Below are positions 45,731-55,662 of a stretch of 64,000 nt of DNA, one piece after another (position 1 is the stretch's first letter; every line of letters begins with the position of its first letter). The translations under genes were made by a program, and so were the position numbers. The DNA is from Gimesia chilikensis (GTDB lineage: Bacteria; Planctomycetota; Planctomycetia; Planctomycetales; Planctomycetaceae). The stretch is taken from NCBI RefSeq assembly GCF_007744075.1, contig NZ_CP036266.1, forward strand, positions 6,437,248 through 6,501,247. Reading direction: 5' to 3'. The notes below the pieces were generated by a model. It did not search any database. It was not told the DNA's origin and saw only the letters and a program-made list of their open reading frames with translations.

Positions 45731-46870
45731 CTAGTTTTCCAATTTTTTCACTTTTGCATTTCTGGCTTTGACACAGCGTAAACCGAGTGCAGGACTGATC
45801 GTTTCGGGTGTGATCTTCGCCCGATAAGCGGATCGCAGCCGGTCATAGCGATCTGTCCAGGCGCCGCCCCGGGCAATGCGGTGTGGATTCTCTTGCATCG
45901 TATCCCACACGCTGCCATCAGTGGGTGCGTCCTGATAATCATCGTGCCAGGGATCGGCAACGAACTCCCAGAGATAGCCGTGCATGTCGTACAGCCCCCA
46001 GGGATTAGGTTTGAGTGCCCCAACGGGAGGATCATTGCCGGCTGCATTTCCGGTATGCCAGGCATAGGGATCGAGTAGACTGGCTTCTTTTCCCATTTCA
46101 CCCGGTTTTTGAGCCTGATCTCCGAAGCTGTAGGCAGTGTCGGTGCCGGCCCGACAGCAGTATTCCCACTCTGCTTCGGTGGGCAGGCGGATCAGTTGAT
46201 CTTTCCTGATCAGTCTATGCTTACGGAGCTGAAGTGTCAGCTGATCGCAGAACATATTAGCGGTCTTCCAGTCGAACATCTCCGCGGAATTGCGGGGGCC
46301 TTTCCAGCGACTCGGATTACGGCCCATGATGGCTTCATACAGATTCTGAGGAACTTCGTATTTTGAAATCCAGAAACCTTCGGTGAAGGTCACATCATGT
46401 ACAGGCTTTTCAGATGGTTCTCCCTTCTCAGAGCCCATCTTGAAAGATTTCGGAAACTTCCCCTTGCCTGGTGTGATCAACACGAGTTCATCCACGAACT
46501 GTTTCAACAAGCGTATGTGTGCTGCTTCTTCCGCTTGCTTTTCCTTCTCCTTTTGGGCCTGTTCGATTTCTGCCAGCCGATCCTGCATCCAAGTTGATTT
46601 CTTACCGGGAACAAAGCCCTGATGTACGCGATCCAGCATCGTTCCGGAAAGATTTGGCGGTAAGATCACCTTACTCCGCTCAAAGATCTGAACGTCCCCG
46701 AATTCCCCCAGGTCTGAACTGGCGACGACACCTGATGTTTTTTTCAATTTCCGCTGCTGTTGTTGCTGGGCGATGACCACGTGAGAACTGACACTTAACA
46801 GCAGCATCAATACAACTGACAGGCAGAGCTGCCTGGGGACAATCGACGTGAACGATTTCTGATGAGTCAT
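45731..46870 (-). CDS. Exported SUMF1/FGE-fold protein lacking the catalytic cysteines
   Basis: A 379-residue protein with a signal peptide (ending VIAQ near residue 34), a Gln/Lys-rich linker and a coiled-coil-like segment (about 95-125), then a formylglycine-generating-enzyme fold (about 140-375). Fold landmarks include GFWISKYEV, RLPTEAEWEYCCRAG and PWGLYDMHGYLWEFVADPW. In true FGE the end carries a C-x4-C pair after RGGSW; here it reads RGGAWTDRYDRLRSAYRAK, without cysteines. It is therefore unlikely to mature sulfatases and may be a binding or structural member. Start ATG 46870 is used; GTG 46879 is an alternative. Confidence 0.82.
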   Translation of the reverse strand: MTHQKSFTSIVPRQLCLSVVLMLLLSVSSHVVIAQQQQQRKLKKTSGVVASSDLGEFGDVQIFERSKVILPPNLSGTMLDRVHQGFVPGKKSTWMQDRLAEIEQAQKEKEKQAEEAAHIRLLKQFVDELVLITPGKGKFPKSFKMGSEKGEPSEKPVHDVTFTEGFWISKYEVPQNLYEAIMGRNPSRWKGPRNSAEMFDWKTANMFCDQLTLQLRKHRLIRKDQLIRLPTEAEWEYCCRAGTDTAYSFGDQAQKPGEMGKEASLLDPYAWHTGNAAGNDPPVGALKPNPWGLYDMHGYLWEFVADPWHDDYQDAPTDGSVWDTMQENPHRIARGGAWTDRYDRLRSAYRAKITPETISPALGLRCVKARNAKVKKLEN

Positions 46871-47021
46871 ATGCTTCACTACAGATCGGGATTTTGTTAG
46901 GGTACACTTTTCAACTCTGAATTTTACCAGCGCAGGACTTGATCCGAAAGTGGAGTCGGGATTTCTACCGGCTGGCTTTCCAATTTCTGCTCCGCCTGTT
47001 TAACGCCAGTCAGGTCCGTTC

Positions 47022-47606
47022 ATGACAGAATCAGCCCGTTCGTTTCCCCGCAGTATCGATCTGCTATCGCATCAGGAATGCCGTCTGGTCGTCGTGGACG
47101 TTCAGGAAAAACTGCTGCCCGTCATTCCCCAGGGGGATCAACTGGTGGCACGCATTCAGCAACTGATCCAGGCAGCCCGACTGTTTGAGATACCATTAAG
47201 CTGCAGTGAGCAATATCCCAAGGGGCTGGGACCGACGGTTTCCGAGCTGGCAGAGATGCTGCCTGCTCCGCAGGAAAAACTCCATTTCAGTGCCAGTGAG
47301 TGTCTGGGCTGGGGCGCTGCTGCCAACATGTCTGACAGCAGAACCAAAGTCGTGCTGACCGGCATTGAGGCACATATCTGTGTGCAGCAGACGGCCCTCG
47401 ATCTGCTTGCGCTGGGATATCGCGTGATAATTCCCGTCGATGCGGTTGCGAGCCGGAATCAGCTCGACTGGGAAATTGCCCTCAAGCGGATGGAGAATTC
47501 GGGAGCCAGCATTACTACTACTGAATCAATTCTGTTTGAATGGTGCGAGGTGGCAGGCACCGAAGAATTTAAACAGATCAGTCGCCTGGTGACTGGAAAA
47601 AAATGA
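47022..47606 (+). CDS. Isochorismatase-like cysteine hydrolase
   Basis: A 194-residue protein. The family triad is visible: Asp26 in VVVDVQEK, Lys86 in PQEKL and Cys120 in GIEAHICVQQTALDLL. Such enzymes hydrolyse amides or enol ethers (nicotinamidase, isochorismatase, YcaC). No signal peptide. It lies 65 bp upstream of the class V aminotransferase on the same strand. Confidence 0.88.
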   Translation: MTESARSFPRSIDLLSHQECRLVVVDVQEKLLPVIPQGDQLVARIQQLIQAARLFEIPLSCSEQYPKGLGPTVSELAEMLPAPQEKLHFSASECLGWGAAANMSDSRTKVVLTGIEAHICVQQTALDLLALGYRVIIPVDAVASRNQLDWEIALKRMENSGASITTTESILFEWCEVAGTEEFKQISRLVTGKK

Positions 47607-47671
47607 GTCACCTGGAGTATCGTCGTTAAGAGTCCTGACCGCGTTCCATTTAACCTGAACGAGTACCAATC

Positions 47672-48871
47672 ATGAGTATCGAACATCACCAGCATCCTCC
47701 CGTCCATCCTCCCCGTCGCACTCTGATGGGCCCTGGCCCCAGTGATGTTTCTGCCAGTGTGCTGGCCGCACTGGGCGCACCGACTGTGGGCCACCTGGAT
47801 CCCTATTTCCTGAAAGTCATGGACGAAGTGCAGGACATGCTGCGGGAAATCTTCCAGACGCGGAACGAACTGACTCTTGCAGTCAGCGGGACCGGCAGCT
47901 CCGGGATGGAAGCCTGTGTGGTGAACCTGCTCGAAGCGGGCGACAAGATCGTGGTCTGCACCAACGGCGTCTTCGGCGGTCGTATGGCGGATGTGGCGGG
48001 TCGGATTGGAGCTGAAGTCGTTCAGATCGAACGCCCGTTCGGAGAAGTCTTTTCAGTCGAGGAGATCAAAGAAGTCCTGGAGAAAGAAAAGCCGAAGGTC
48101 CTGGGAATCGTACATGCGGAAACATCCACGGGAGCCGCTCAGCCACTGAAAGAGATTTCGGAAGCAGTCCACGAAGCCGATGCTCTGTTGCTGGTCGACT
48201 GTGTGACCTCACTGGGAGGGATGCCCGTCAAAGTGGATGAGTGGAACATCGACGCCGCCTACAGCGGTACCCAGAAATGTCTGAGCTGTCCTCCCGGACT
48301 GGCACCGGTGACCTTCAGCTCACGTGCCGTCGCCGCCATGGATGCCCGCAAGACCAAGGTCTCCAGCTGGTACCTGGATATGTCGATGGTCCGTTCTTAC
48401 TGGGGAGATTCGCGAGCCTACCACCATACTGCACCGATTAACATGAATTACGGCCTCCATCAGGCGCTGCGGCTCGTCCTCGAAGAAGGGCTCGAAAACC
48501 GCTTTTCGCGGCATTACTCCAATCACTGTGCCCTCAAAGCAGGTCTGAAAGCGATCGGAGTTGAATTTGCCGTTGCGGAAGATCACCAGTTACCGATGTT
48601 GAACGCCGTCAAAATTCCGGATGGCATCGACGATGCGACCATCCGCGGTCAGTTGCTGAAATGGTTCGGAATTGAGATTGGCGGCGGCCTGGGCCCCATG
48701 AAGGGCAAAACGTGGCGGATTGGTCTGATGGGCGAAAGCAGCTGTAATACGAACGTGCTGCAGTTCCTCTCGGCTCTGGAACTCTGTCTGCTGCAGGCGG
48801 GTTACGAGCTGCCCCCCGGGGCCAGCGTTGCCGCTGCAAATGATTTTTACCGCACAACTATCACAGGCTGA
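47672..48871 (+). CDS. Class V aminotransferase (alanine-glyoxylate aminotransferase type)
   Basis: A 399-residue PLP enzyme. The N-terminal GPGPSDV loop, the cofactor region [15 protein letters not shown] and PLP lysine Lys202 in [15 protein letters not shown] are typical of alanine-glyoxylate/serine-glyoxylate aminotransferases. [10 protein letters not shown] gives the Asp that holds the pyridine nitrogen. It should detoxify glyoxylate or act in serine metabolism. A short GC stem without U-tract (48867-48884) overlaps the stop. Confidence 0.93.
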   Translation: MSIEHHQHPPVHPPRRTLMGPGPSDVSASVLAALGAPTVGHLDPYFLKVMDEVQDMLREIFQTRNELTLAVSGTGSSGMEACVVNLLEAGDKIVVCTNGVFGGRMADVAGRIGAEVVQIERPFGEVFSVEEIKEVLEKEKPKVLGIVHAETSTGAAQPLKEISEAVHEADALLLVDCVTSLGGMPVKVDEWNIDAAYSGTQKCLSCPPGLAPVTFSSRAVAAMDARKTKVSSWYLDMSMVRSYWGDSRAYHHTAPINMNYGLHQALRLVLEEGLENRFSRHYSNHCALKAGLKAIGVEFAVAEDHQLPMLNAVKIPDGIDDATIRGQLLKWFGIEIGGGLGPMKGKTWRIGLMGESSCNTNVLQFLSALELCLLQAGYELPPGASVAAANDFYRTTITG

Positions 48872-49140
48872 CCTTCCGGTCGGCTGGAACTTTCAGATTC
48901 TGGTTGATTCCCGGCAGGATTTTGTGATGCGTACGGGTAAGAATTCCGATTCCTAAGATACGACTCTCATGAGACTTGCCGACCACCAAAGGTCGCGTTA
49001 TATTGAAATGAGACTGAAAGCTGACTCAAAAAGTTTGCTTTTCAGTTTAGTGAGAAAATTTTCGAACATTCTCATGAATTTTTGTGTCGAATGAGTGGCA
49101 ATCAGCAAAATGATCGCCTATCATCTCCGACCACCTGAAA

Positions 49141-49214
<74 letters not shown>

Positions 49215-49232
49215 CTTTTTGGTTAAAACTGT

Positions 49233-49267
49233 AAAGGACATCGAATCACTGATTCGATGTCCTTTTT
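49233..49267 (+). terminator. Intrinsic terminator after tRNA-Asp
   Basis: A 12-bp perfect stem (49236-49247 with 49251-49262) with a 3-nt loop and a T-run at 49263-49268. Confidence 0.9.
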
Positions 49268-49351
49268 TCGTTTGATACCAGCCTGTAACGGTATAAGCTG
49301 TTGCTGCACATTGACTGAACAATGACTGGTTCATTCCGGGGAGCGAGGGTG

Positions 49352-50050
49352 ATGGACGACTTTCTGTTGACGCTGGCCGCGATCGGCATCCTGCTGGGTG
49401 GCTTTTTTATTCTGATAGTGGCGGTCTGCCTCTGGGAGAAGCAGTCGATCCAACCCTTCTATTTTCCAGATCCGGGTCAGGAATATTCCCCGGTCCAGGC
49501 CGCAACCAAAGCGAACAGCGAAGCCTTCCGGCTCGGCTTTGATCATGGCTGCCTCTGTCATTTTGGCAAAGCCCAGATGTATAAAGTGCGTTTTGACTTC
49601 TGGACCACACCCGACTGTTCAACGATCGCCACCGTCAGTGGTGGTACGATCCTGAATATACCGAACAAAGCGATCTGGTTCTTCACTAAGTCAACCGATG
49701 GACGCGTTCTGGCCACCACCAACGAGATCGGGTCACAGGACATTTCCGGAGTGGTAGAACAGTCGACCTGGTCCAACTACGAGTTCGAAGCCCTCTATCA
49801 GAAACACCAGGCGCGGCTGGAGGAAATTGCAATCGAGCCTTTCGAGGCGGACAATCCTGTGGCCGGCTATTTTCAAATCCGGAAAAAGCAGGCCGAGCAA
49901 CTCGTCAAACACTCAGACGCTTATTACCTGGATGAAGAAGAACTGGTCTGGCGGTACAATCTCAAAGGGGCACTCAAGTATTACTTCATCTCGCAATGGG
50001 TACGGCCCCTCAAACGAGGATTGCGTTCGCTGGGCCTGGTGAAAGGGTGA
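49352..50050 (+). CDS. Hypothetical single-pass membrane protein
   Basis: A 232-residue protein not recognised. One transmembrane helix (about residues 4-27) is followed by a soluble domain of about 200 residues with mixed strands and helices. The start at 49352 has GGGGAG 9 nt upstream and puts the helix at the N terminus; ATG 49322 in frame adds 10 residues. It is the first gene after tRNA-Asp and probably co-transcribed with the next gene (4 bp apart). Confidence 0.6.
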   Translation: MDDFLLTLAAIGILLGGFFILIVAVCLWEKQSIQPFYFPDPGQEYSPVQAATKANSEAFRLGFDHGCLCHFGKAQMYKVRFDFWTTPDCSTIATVSGGTILNIPNKAIWFFTKSTDGRVLATTNEIGSQDISGVVEQSTWSNYEFEALYQKHQARLEEIAIEPFEADNPVAGYFQIRKKQAEQLVKHSDAYYLDEEELVWRYNLKGALKYYFISQWVRPLKRGLRSLGLVKG

Positions 50051-50054
50051 AGTG

Positions 50055-50903
50055 ATGTGGCTTCGACTTCCTGCTAACCTTCAAACCGGATCAGTAAATG
50101 AAAAACTGACTGACACACCTACCGCAGAACTATTGAAGAAAGCGGAGCGCAATTCATTTGAGAAAGCAATCGTTCAATTAAGCTTTCCCCTCTCATTGAT
50201 ACTGATCATCATTTCCTGGTTTCTTATTTTCCACAGCTTCGTTTCTCACATCTTCCCGGGGATACTTCTCAGCTTTCTGGCAGCTATACTCATCCCTCTG
50301 ATAATCGGTTCGTTTTCAAAGTTTGTCTCTGAATGGAGAGGCTCTGAATTCATTGACGAACTGAATCGTCGGTATGGGCGGTGGAATATCCCCCGGTATA
50401 TCCGATTCTATCAAGAGCAACTCCAGCCGGGAGAAATCCGATGTATCTTAAAGGCGCGCATGCTGCCTCATGGTCCTCATTTCTGGGCATGCCTCTCCCA
50501 GCATATAGATCGATCTTTAAAATTCAGATGCTCACAGACACGAGGTTCCAGTTCTACGCTTCTATGTCCCCCCTGGAGTGAAGTGATTCCTCATGAAAAA
50601 GATTTGACTCCCGATCAGAGTGGAACATTACGACAGCTGATTCAAGAATCAATTCAACGGGGTAAACAACCGATTCGGATCGAACAACGAATCAAAGATG
50701 GATGCCCCGCTGCAATGGCTATTATCTCTGGAGATGGTTCCAAACCCGTCACTGTTGTTTACAACTTGAGTCTGCTCGATGCCCCGTTCTCAGATGATCC
50801 TCGTCTCGAACTCTTAAAGCACCTGGCGTGTCTGACGGATGACTCCCGTTTTACCAGAAAATTTGAACTGGATTTCGATGCAAGTTCTACAGATAGTCCC
50901 TGA
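50055..50903 (+). CDS. Hypothetical membrane protein
   Basis: A 282-residue protein not recognised. Two strongly hydrophobic helices (about residues 40-85, with FPLSLILIIISWFLIF and IFPGILLSFLAAILIPLIIG) lie between a charged N terminus and a soluble C-terminal half containing a Cys/Ser-rich patch. GGGTGA lies upstream of ATG 50055. It converges on the next gene with 2 bp between stops. Confidence 0.6.
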   Translation: MWLRLPANLQTGSVNEKLTDTPTAELLKKAERNSFEKAIVQLSFPLSLILIIISWFLIFHSFVSHIFPGILLSFLAAILIPLIIGSFSKFVSEWRGSEFIDELNRRYGRWNIPRYIRFYQEQLQPGEIRCILKARMLPHGPHFWACLSQHIDRSLKFRCSQTRGSSSTLLCPPWSEVIPHEKDLTPDQSGTLRQLIQESIQRGKQPIRIEQRIKDGCPAAMAIISGDGSKPVTVVYNLSLLDAPFSDDPRLELLKHLACLTDDSRFTRKFELDFDASSTDSP

Positions 50904-50905
50904 TC

Positions 50906-51376
50906 TCATTCTCTCAGACAGAAACTGCGTAGACCAAGTTCCTGAAACTCGTCGTCGGGCTCACGTTCAATGCGACACATCGCGCGGACATTACCGACAG
51001 TGATGATCTCAATCACTCCGGGTAGTGCAGGTACATCACACAAGAAATAGGGAATCTCAGCTGCATCTAAGCCTGCCTTGAGTTCCTCCGCAGGCATTTT
51101 GTCGTGGATCACCCAGGGATCGATGTGCAGCGTCTTGCCGCCCGTGGGGATCTCAAAATCATCACTGAAGATCTGAAACAGCTGATCCGCCCGGCTGAAA
51201 TAGAATTCGATGTCGCCATATTTCCAGATCGTCGCGGTCTCAACATTTTTCGCATTGGATGGGCCCCACAAATCGGGTGATCCCAGCAGAGAACTGACAG
51301 ACTCGCGTGACATCCCCAGTGAAATCTCTCCCAGGACGCCGGTTCTGAAAAATTCTTCTAAACACACTGCAAGCAT
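50906..51376 (-). CDS. Small hypothetical protein, immunity-protein-like
   Basis: A 156-residue soluble protein. It shows LLGSPDLWGPSNAKN, WKYGDIEFYFSRADQLFQI and GGKTLHIDPWVI, a pattern I associate with a family of small bacterial proteins often found singly or near toxin systems. No toxin gene is adjacent, so an immunity role is only a possibility. No signal peptide. Confidence 0.55.
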   Translation of the reverse strand: MLAVCLEEFFRTGVLGEISLGMSRESVSSLLGSPDLWGPSNAKNVETATIWKYGDIEFYFSRADQLFQIFSDDFEIPTGGKTLHIDPWVIHDKMPAEELKAGLDAAEIPYFLCDVPALPGVIEIITVGNVRAMCRIEREPDDEFQELGLRSFCLRE

Positions 51377-51522
51377 GTTGCCTCTGCTTTATACTGGAAC
51401 CGTTGATTTAGATTTGCTCTCATCCAGTTGACAGTTGCATGGCGAGTAAAGTTCGCAGCTCTGAAATCATTTTCAGGACTCTGCTGATACAGAAAACATA
51501 CCCAAACAGGAATTGATATTTT

Positions 51523-52002
51523 ATGGTTGATATCTCGTCCTATCTGCCGGAACGGACGATCAAACGTCTGCGCTGCGTCGAAAGTGGAACGTGTGTGCTA
51601 TTGGATCCAAATCCGCCTGACTGGAAACGGGCTGAAATTACTGGGCCCCGGAAACTCGCCGCTACGGATGCGGAACTATTGAGCCAACTGCTGCTGAATC
51701 CTGATTCCTGGTATCGTTGCAAAAAACGCTGTCTGCCCAGCGAGACAGCGATCTTCAGCCTGGAAGCCATTTCCGGAAAAGTAAATGTCTTCATTGACAT
51801 GTCCTGCGCCGGCTGGCGGGTCCTGAAGCCGTCACATGCTCAATCTTCAGCTTTCTTTGATCCGGTCTATCGAGAAGTACGTGGCATCCTGCAACGAACC
51901 TTTCCAGAGTTAGCTTCTCGGCACGCACGCGCTCTGTGGAAACAAGGTGTCATTCATGATCTGTGCCAAAAAGCCAGGCAGAACAAGCGGGAACCCGAAT
52001 AA
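51523..52002 (+). CDS. Hypothetical protein
   Basis: A 159-residue soluble protein, not recognised. It has a Cys-containing patch (RCKKRCLPSETAIF) and a beta-strand-rich core; the C terminus is basic. No signal peptide or membrane segment. The composition is ordinary for this genome and the frame is uninterrupted. Confidence 0.5.
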   Translation: MVDISSYLPERTIKRLRCVESGTCVLLDPNPPDWKRAEITGPRKLAATDAELLSQLLLNPDSWYRCKKRCLPSETAIFSLEAISGKVNVFIDMSCAGWRVLKPSHAQSSAFFDPVYREVRGILQRTFPELASRHARALWKQGVIHDLCQKARQNKREPE

Positions 52003-52133
52003 GCCTCGCAACGCCTAATAAAACTTCTTCTTGACACGTCGCCTGGGACTGATACGATAAATTGGTCCACCTCTTCATTTGAGTTCGTTCACTTCTCTAC
52101 TCAATTCTCAAAAGTCGACGAAGGAGATGACAC

Positions 52134-52916
52134 ATGATTTATGCACTACATCCATTTCCCCGTCCTCCTGCAAAGACAGGCCCCGAGCAACCACTACCTG
52201 ACATTCGCGAAACACTGGCATCCAGACCCGCTTGTCAAAATGAGCGCGCAGTTGCGAATACACTTCTCCTGGATGTCATTGTTGACGGACTCCACGATAT
52301 CGGGGTGCCATTTTATATCACTCATTGTCATGAGACGCACGGTGATTTACATCTGTCCGTGACAGCGGCCGGTCAGGGCCACGAAGTCGCAGCGGGGGAT
52401 GAATTGCGCGGAGGACTGTTTATCCGCAACTCGGAAACGTGCCGCTTCGAAACACTGGTCTGCACCCGACTGTTTCGGGTTGTCTGTGAAAACGGCGCCT
52501 TGATGGAATGTGAAAAAGAGCAGTCTTTCACGATCGCCGAAGAGGGCGCCCCCCCTGGTGACTGGCAGGCGCAGGTCAAACGAATCATTCAGCTTTCGTT
52601 TGATCAGGAGCACTTACGCTGGGATTTTCGGCGTTTTGAAGCCACCACAAATCAGATTATTATTACCCCCTACGAATTCCTGTTACAGTTGCACGCTCAG
52701 CGATTGATCGACGATGACGAACAGTCCGCCATCCAGGCGGCCTTTCAGGAAAATGCAGACTTTTCTATGTATGGTCTGATCAATGCAGTGACGCAGACGG
52801 CACATCATCACCGGGCCAGCGACCAATGGATTCGCGCGTTTGAAATTGAACGACTGGCAGGAGAAATTTTAAGGGGAGATCATAATCTGCGCGCGTATGA
52901 ATTTGCGATGTCGTGA
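52134..52916 (+). CDS. DUF932-like protein (tentative)
   Basis: A 260-residue soluble protein. The central segment LFIRNSETCRFETLVCTRLFRVVCENGALM and the late INAVTQTAHHHRASDQWIRAFEIERLAGEIL resemble the phage/plasmid-related DUF932 family, in which an F-R-V-C-x-N-G motif recurs. This is a resemblance by eye. Function unknown. GAAGGAGATGA precedes the ATG. Confidence 0.5.
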   Translation: MIYALHPFPRPPAKTGPEQPLPDIRETLASRPACQNERAVANTLLLDVIVDGLHDIGVPFYITHCHETHGDLHLSVTAAGQGHEVAAGDELRGGLFIRNSETCRFETLVCTRLFRVVCENGALMECEKEQSFTIAEEGAPPGDWQAQVKRIIQLSFDQEHLRWDFRRFEATTNQIIITPYEFLLQLHAQRLIDDDEQSAIQAAFQENADFSMYGLINAVTQTAHHHRASDQWIRAFEIERLAGEILRGDHNLRAYEFAMS

Positions 52917-52968
52917 TTGCGGGTCATCTGGTTTCTGACCGCTGAAAAGACAGATAGATGAAATGCGC

Positions 52969-53397
52969 TCAACGACTTTCCGCAGACGTTTCAATCACAG
53001 ACTGACTGATTGTGTGAGCCAGATCATCTTCGGAGACGGTGTACTGTTCCAGATCAAGTGCGTGAGAACGGGACAGGGTAATCTGCAGGCCGCCGACAAG
53101 GGTATCGGTGAGTTGAATTCGATCCCGGGCGAACTCAGCGTCCTGGACCACTGTCACATTACCAGCGTAGAGATTGATGAAGTACTGGGTCTGCTGGAGG
53201 TGGTTTCCGTTATTGTGTGAGAAGCGCAGGGTCCCATTCGGGGTAATGCGTACATTTTCCACTCGGTCCAGCTCGATCGTATGCCGCTGGATTTTCACGG
53301 TATGCGTGCTGGCTGATTTTTGATTTTGAGGGGTTACCAGCAGAACAGCGAAGCCAATCAGTAGAACAGCGATGAGACTCAAGGCGATTCTATCCAT
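52969..53397 (-). CDS. Hypothetical membrane-anchored protein
   Basis: A 142-residue protein with an N-terminal hydrophobic helix (residues 4-20), then a beta-rich domain (HTVKIQRHTIELDRVENVRI...). No known motif. The start at 53397 has GGAG 7 nt upstream; the ATG 6 nt further up has poor spacing. Probably extracytoplasmic. Confidence 0.55.
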   Translation of the reverse strand: MDRIALSLIAVLLIGFAVLLVTPQNQKSASTHTVKIQRHTIELDRVENVRITPNGTLRFSHNNGNHLQQTQYFINLYAGNVTVVQDAEFARDRIQLTDTLVGGLQITLSRSHALDLEQYTVSEDDLAHTISQSVIETSAESR

Positions 53398-53403
53398 CTT
53401 CAT

Positions 53404-53721
53404 TCTCCAGAAAGAACGTGCCTGCTTTCAAGAATCACGTTTGTGATCCTAACCCATCAGCCTGCTCATTCAAGCAGAATGTCGTGTTTTTATCGAAGAG
53501 CATGCCTCAAGAAGTATTAGCCAATTATTAAATGCAGATGAACCAGTGAGTTAGCAGGAACTGAAGTAAATCACTGCAGGAACAATAATCTCATAAACAC
53601 AATTTGGCTTTTGTATGACTCAGGTCAAAATAAGATTGTGTGTATCTTCCTGTGCAACCTTTTCCTACTCTGGATAAACTGCTGGTTCTATCCTTCAACG
53701 AGAGTTTAGAAAACACTGATT
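53404..53721. other. Intergenic region, one short inverted repeat
   Basis: These 318 bp between divergent genes contain a small ATCAC-GTTT-GTGAT palindrome near 53434-53447. It is too short to assign. No gene seen. Confidence 0.3.
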
Positions 53722-54198
53722 ATGATCGACCCCTACTTTGAACTGGGATTCTCTCTGGAACTGGGCGGCCAATATTCCTGGCGTCTGAAAGAGGGAGAAC
53801 TGCGCTATCGCGGGATCCGGGAATTTGCGGGGCTGATTGAAGGTCGCATTCCCGTCTCTGACGGGCAGATTGAACGCTTCGTTGCTGCCCTGGATCTGCT
53901 GGATACCTGGAACTGGCGGGACGACTATCGTCCGCAGGACGTACAAATGGCCGTGATGGACGGCGGACACTGGTGGTTCAAGGCAAAATTACATGATCGT
54001 GTCTGTAACACCGCTGGCGAGAACGCCTATCCCTCGTATCATGATCCCAGACAGACGACTTTGAACCCGGAACGCTTCGACCTGCTGCGCGCGGGACTCT
54101 ATGAGGCTTTTCAGATCGAGCACTTTATCTATCAGGCCCGCTGGCGACAACAGCAGGCAGAACGCCTCGCTTCTGACGAAACGAGTTCCCAGGAATAA
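53722..54198 (+). CDS. Hypothetical protein
   Basis: A 158-residue soluble protein rich in aromatic residues (for example WNWRDDYRPQDVQMAVMDGGHWWFKAKL). Not recognised. It starts with ATG at 53722 and has no signal peptide. Such short Trp/Tyr-rich proteins often belong to immunity-like families, but this is only a hint. Confidence 0.5.
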   Translation: MIDPYFELGFSLELGGQYSWRLKEGELRYRGIREFAGLIEGRIPVSDGQIERFVAALDLLDTWNWRDDYRPQDVQMAVMDGGHWWFKAKLHDRVCNTAGENAYPSYHDPRQTTLNPERFDLLRAGLYEAFQIEHFIYQARWRQQQAERLASDETSSQE

Positions 54199-54305
54199 GC
54201 GCGTTGTGTTGTTCGATGTTATCGCGATAAAATTGCACATAAATCGGGGATCACACAAAGTCCCCCTCTTAAGTTTGCCTCCCTTCAAAAGATAGTTTCA
54301 CCCGC

Positions 54306-54692
54306 ATGGACTTTAACGAAGACTTAAACAACTGGCTGACCGCTGCGCTCTCTGAGGACATTCCGGATGATGTAGCAGCGTTCCATTTTAATCTGTATGA
54401 ATCCGCGGGAGATGAGGAGTTCAGGTTTGGCATCGACCTGGTCGGCACAGGGAGTTTCGATCCTGAAGATGATGACTGGGCCTGCGATGAGGTCTGGACG
54501 CCTGAGCAACGAATGCTGTATATTCCCCTTGAGGCCTCCGGGACAGAGTGGGAGGCGTGTCTCTCCTGCATGAAGTCTCTGGTTCAGAATTATCTCAACA
54601 CAGAACAGGGCCCTGCTGAAAAGCTGAAGTCCGGAGCCGCGGTCGGCATCGGGTTTGTGGATGGCGACATCGAACTGGCCTGGCAGAAATAA
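54306..54692 (+). CDS. Hypothetical acidic protein, immunity-like
   Basis: A 128-residue, very acidic protein (SFDPEDDDWACDEVW) with GIGFVDGDIELAWQK at the end. It resembles small immunity-type proteins by length and composition; no direct match recalled. It precedes the SDR gene by 70 bp. Confidence 0.5.
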   Translation: MDFNEDLNNWLTAALSEDIPDDVAAFHFNLYESAGDEEFRFGIDLVGTGSFDPEDDDWACDEVWTPEQRMLYIPLEASGTEWEACLSCMKSLVQNYLNTEQGPAEKLKSGAAVGIGFVDGDIELAWQK

Positions 54693-54762
54693 AGCGTATA
54701 CGAACCGCGACTGGTCGGCGACTAACACAACAAGCAATTCAACTGAACGGAGTCAGAACAGT

Positions 54763-55572
54763 ATGAAGACAGTCTTGATCACCGGTGCTTCTGCCGGATT
54801 TGGAAAACTGGTTGCTGAGAAACTGCTGGCGAAAGGCTATACCGTTTACGCAGCAGCACGGCGGGTCGAGCGGATGCAGGACCTGGAAGCCAAAGGCGCC
54901 CATGTGATGCATATGGATGTGACCGATAACGAATCCGTCAAAGCGGGAGTGGGGCGCGTTCTGGAGGAACAACAGCGAATCGATGTGCTGTTTAACAACG
55001 CGGGCTACGGTTCGTACGGTACAATTGAAGACATCCCCCTGGAAGAAATTCAGCGTCAGTATGATGTCAATGTCTTCGGCATGGGACGCTTAATCCAGGC
55101 GGTACTGCCCCAGATGCGTCAGCAACGCTCGGGAACCATTATTAATACCTCGTCAGTAGTCGGCCAGATTTCAACAGCCGTAGTAGGCTGGTACGCTTCG
55201 ACCAAGCATGCCGTCGAAGCTTTTTCAGATGCCCTGCGGATGGAGGTCAAGCCGCTGGGAATTGACGTGGTCATCATCGAGCCGGGCGCCGTCAAAACTG
55301 AATTCGACGAAGTCGCCTTCGGCACTCTCGACAGCCTGGATCTCGCGGAAGATTATAAGCCTTTAGTCTCCGGCTTCCGTAAATATACCGGCGGGATGTA
55401 TGCCAAGTGCCCGGGTCCGGAAGGGACAGCGAACGCCGTAATCAAAGCGATCGAGGCCAAAAACCCCAAGACCCGCTACGCAACGACCATGGACGCCAAG
55501 CTGCTGCCCCGCGTGAAGCGACTGCTGACGGACAAGCTGTTCGATAAGGTTGTATTGAGTCAGATGAAATAG
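54763..55572 (+). CDS. Short-chain dehydrogenase/reductase
   Basis: A 269-residue SDR. The cofactor motif is TGASAGFG (residues 7-14), the NNAGYG segment is present, and the catalytic Ser-Tyr-Lys are in INTSSVVG and GWYASTKHAVEAF (YxxxK). The Lys/Arg pattern after strand 2 (AARRVERM) suggests NADP(H). It has classical SDR length; substrate unknown. ATG 54763 is used since upstream codons lack family character. Confidence 0.93.
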   Translation: MKTVLITGASAGFGKLVAEKLLAKGYTVYAAARRVERMQDLEAKGAHVMHMDVTDNESVKAGVGRVLEEQQRIDVLFNNAGYGSYGTIEDIPLEEIQRQYDVNVFGMGRLIQAVLPQMRQQRSGTIINTSSVVGQISTAVVGWYASTKHAVEAFSDALRMEVKPLGIDVVIIEPGAVKTEFDEVAFGTLDSLDLAEDYKPLVSGFRKYTGGMYAKCPGPEGTANAVIKAIEAKNPKTRYATTMDAKLLPRVKRLLTDKLFDKVVLSQMK

Positions 55573-55662
55573 AGTTTTTCCAACGAACCTGTCGTCCCTG
55601 TTACTGTGTCCTGCTCCTCGATGATCAATTGCATCTCAATTTGCAGATAGCAGGAGAAACCA

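Noticed and set aside
53434-53447. FNR/CRP-like operator
   Set aside because: The palindrome is only 5 bp per arm and does not match either consensus.
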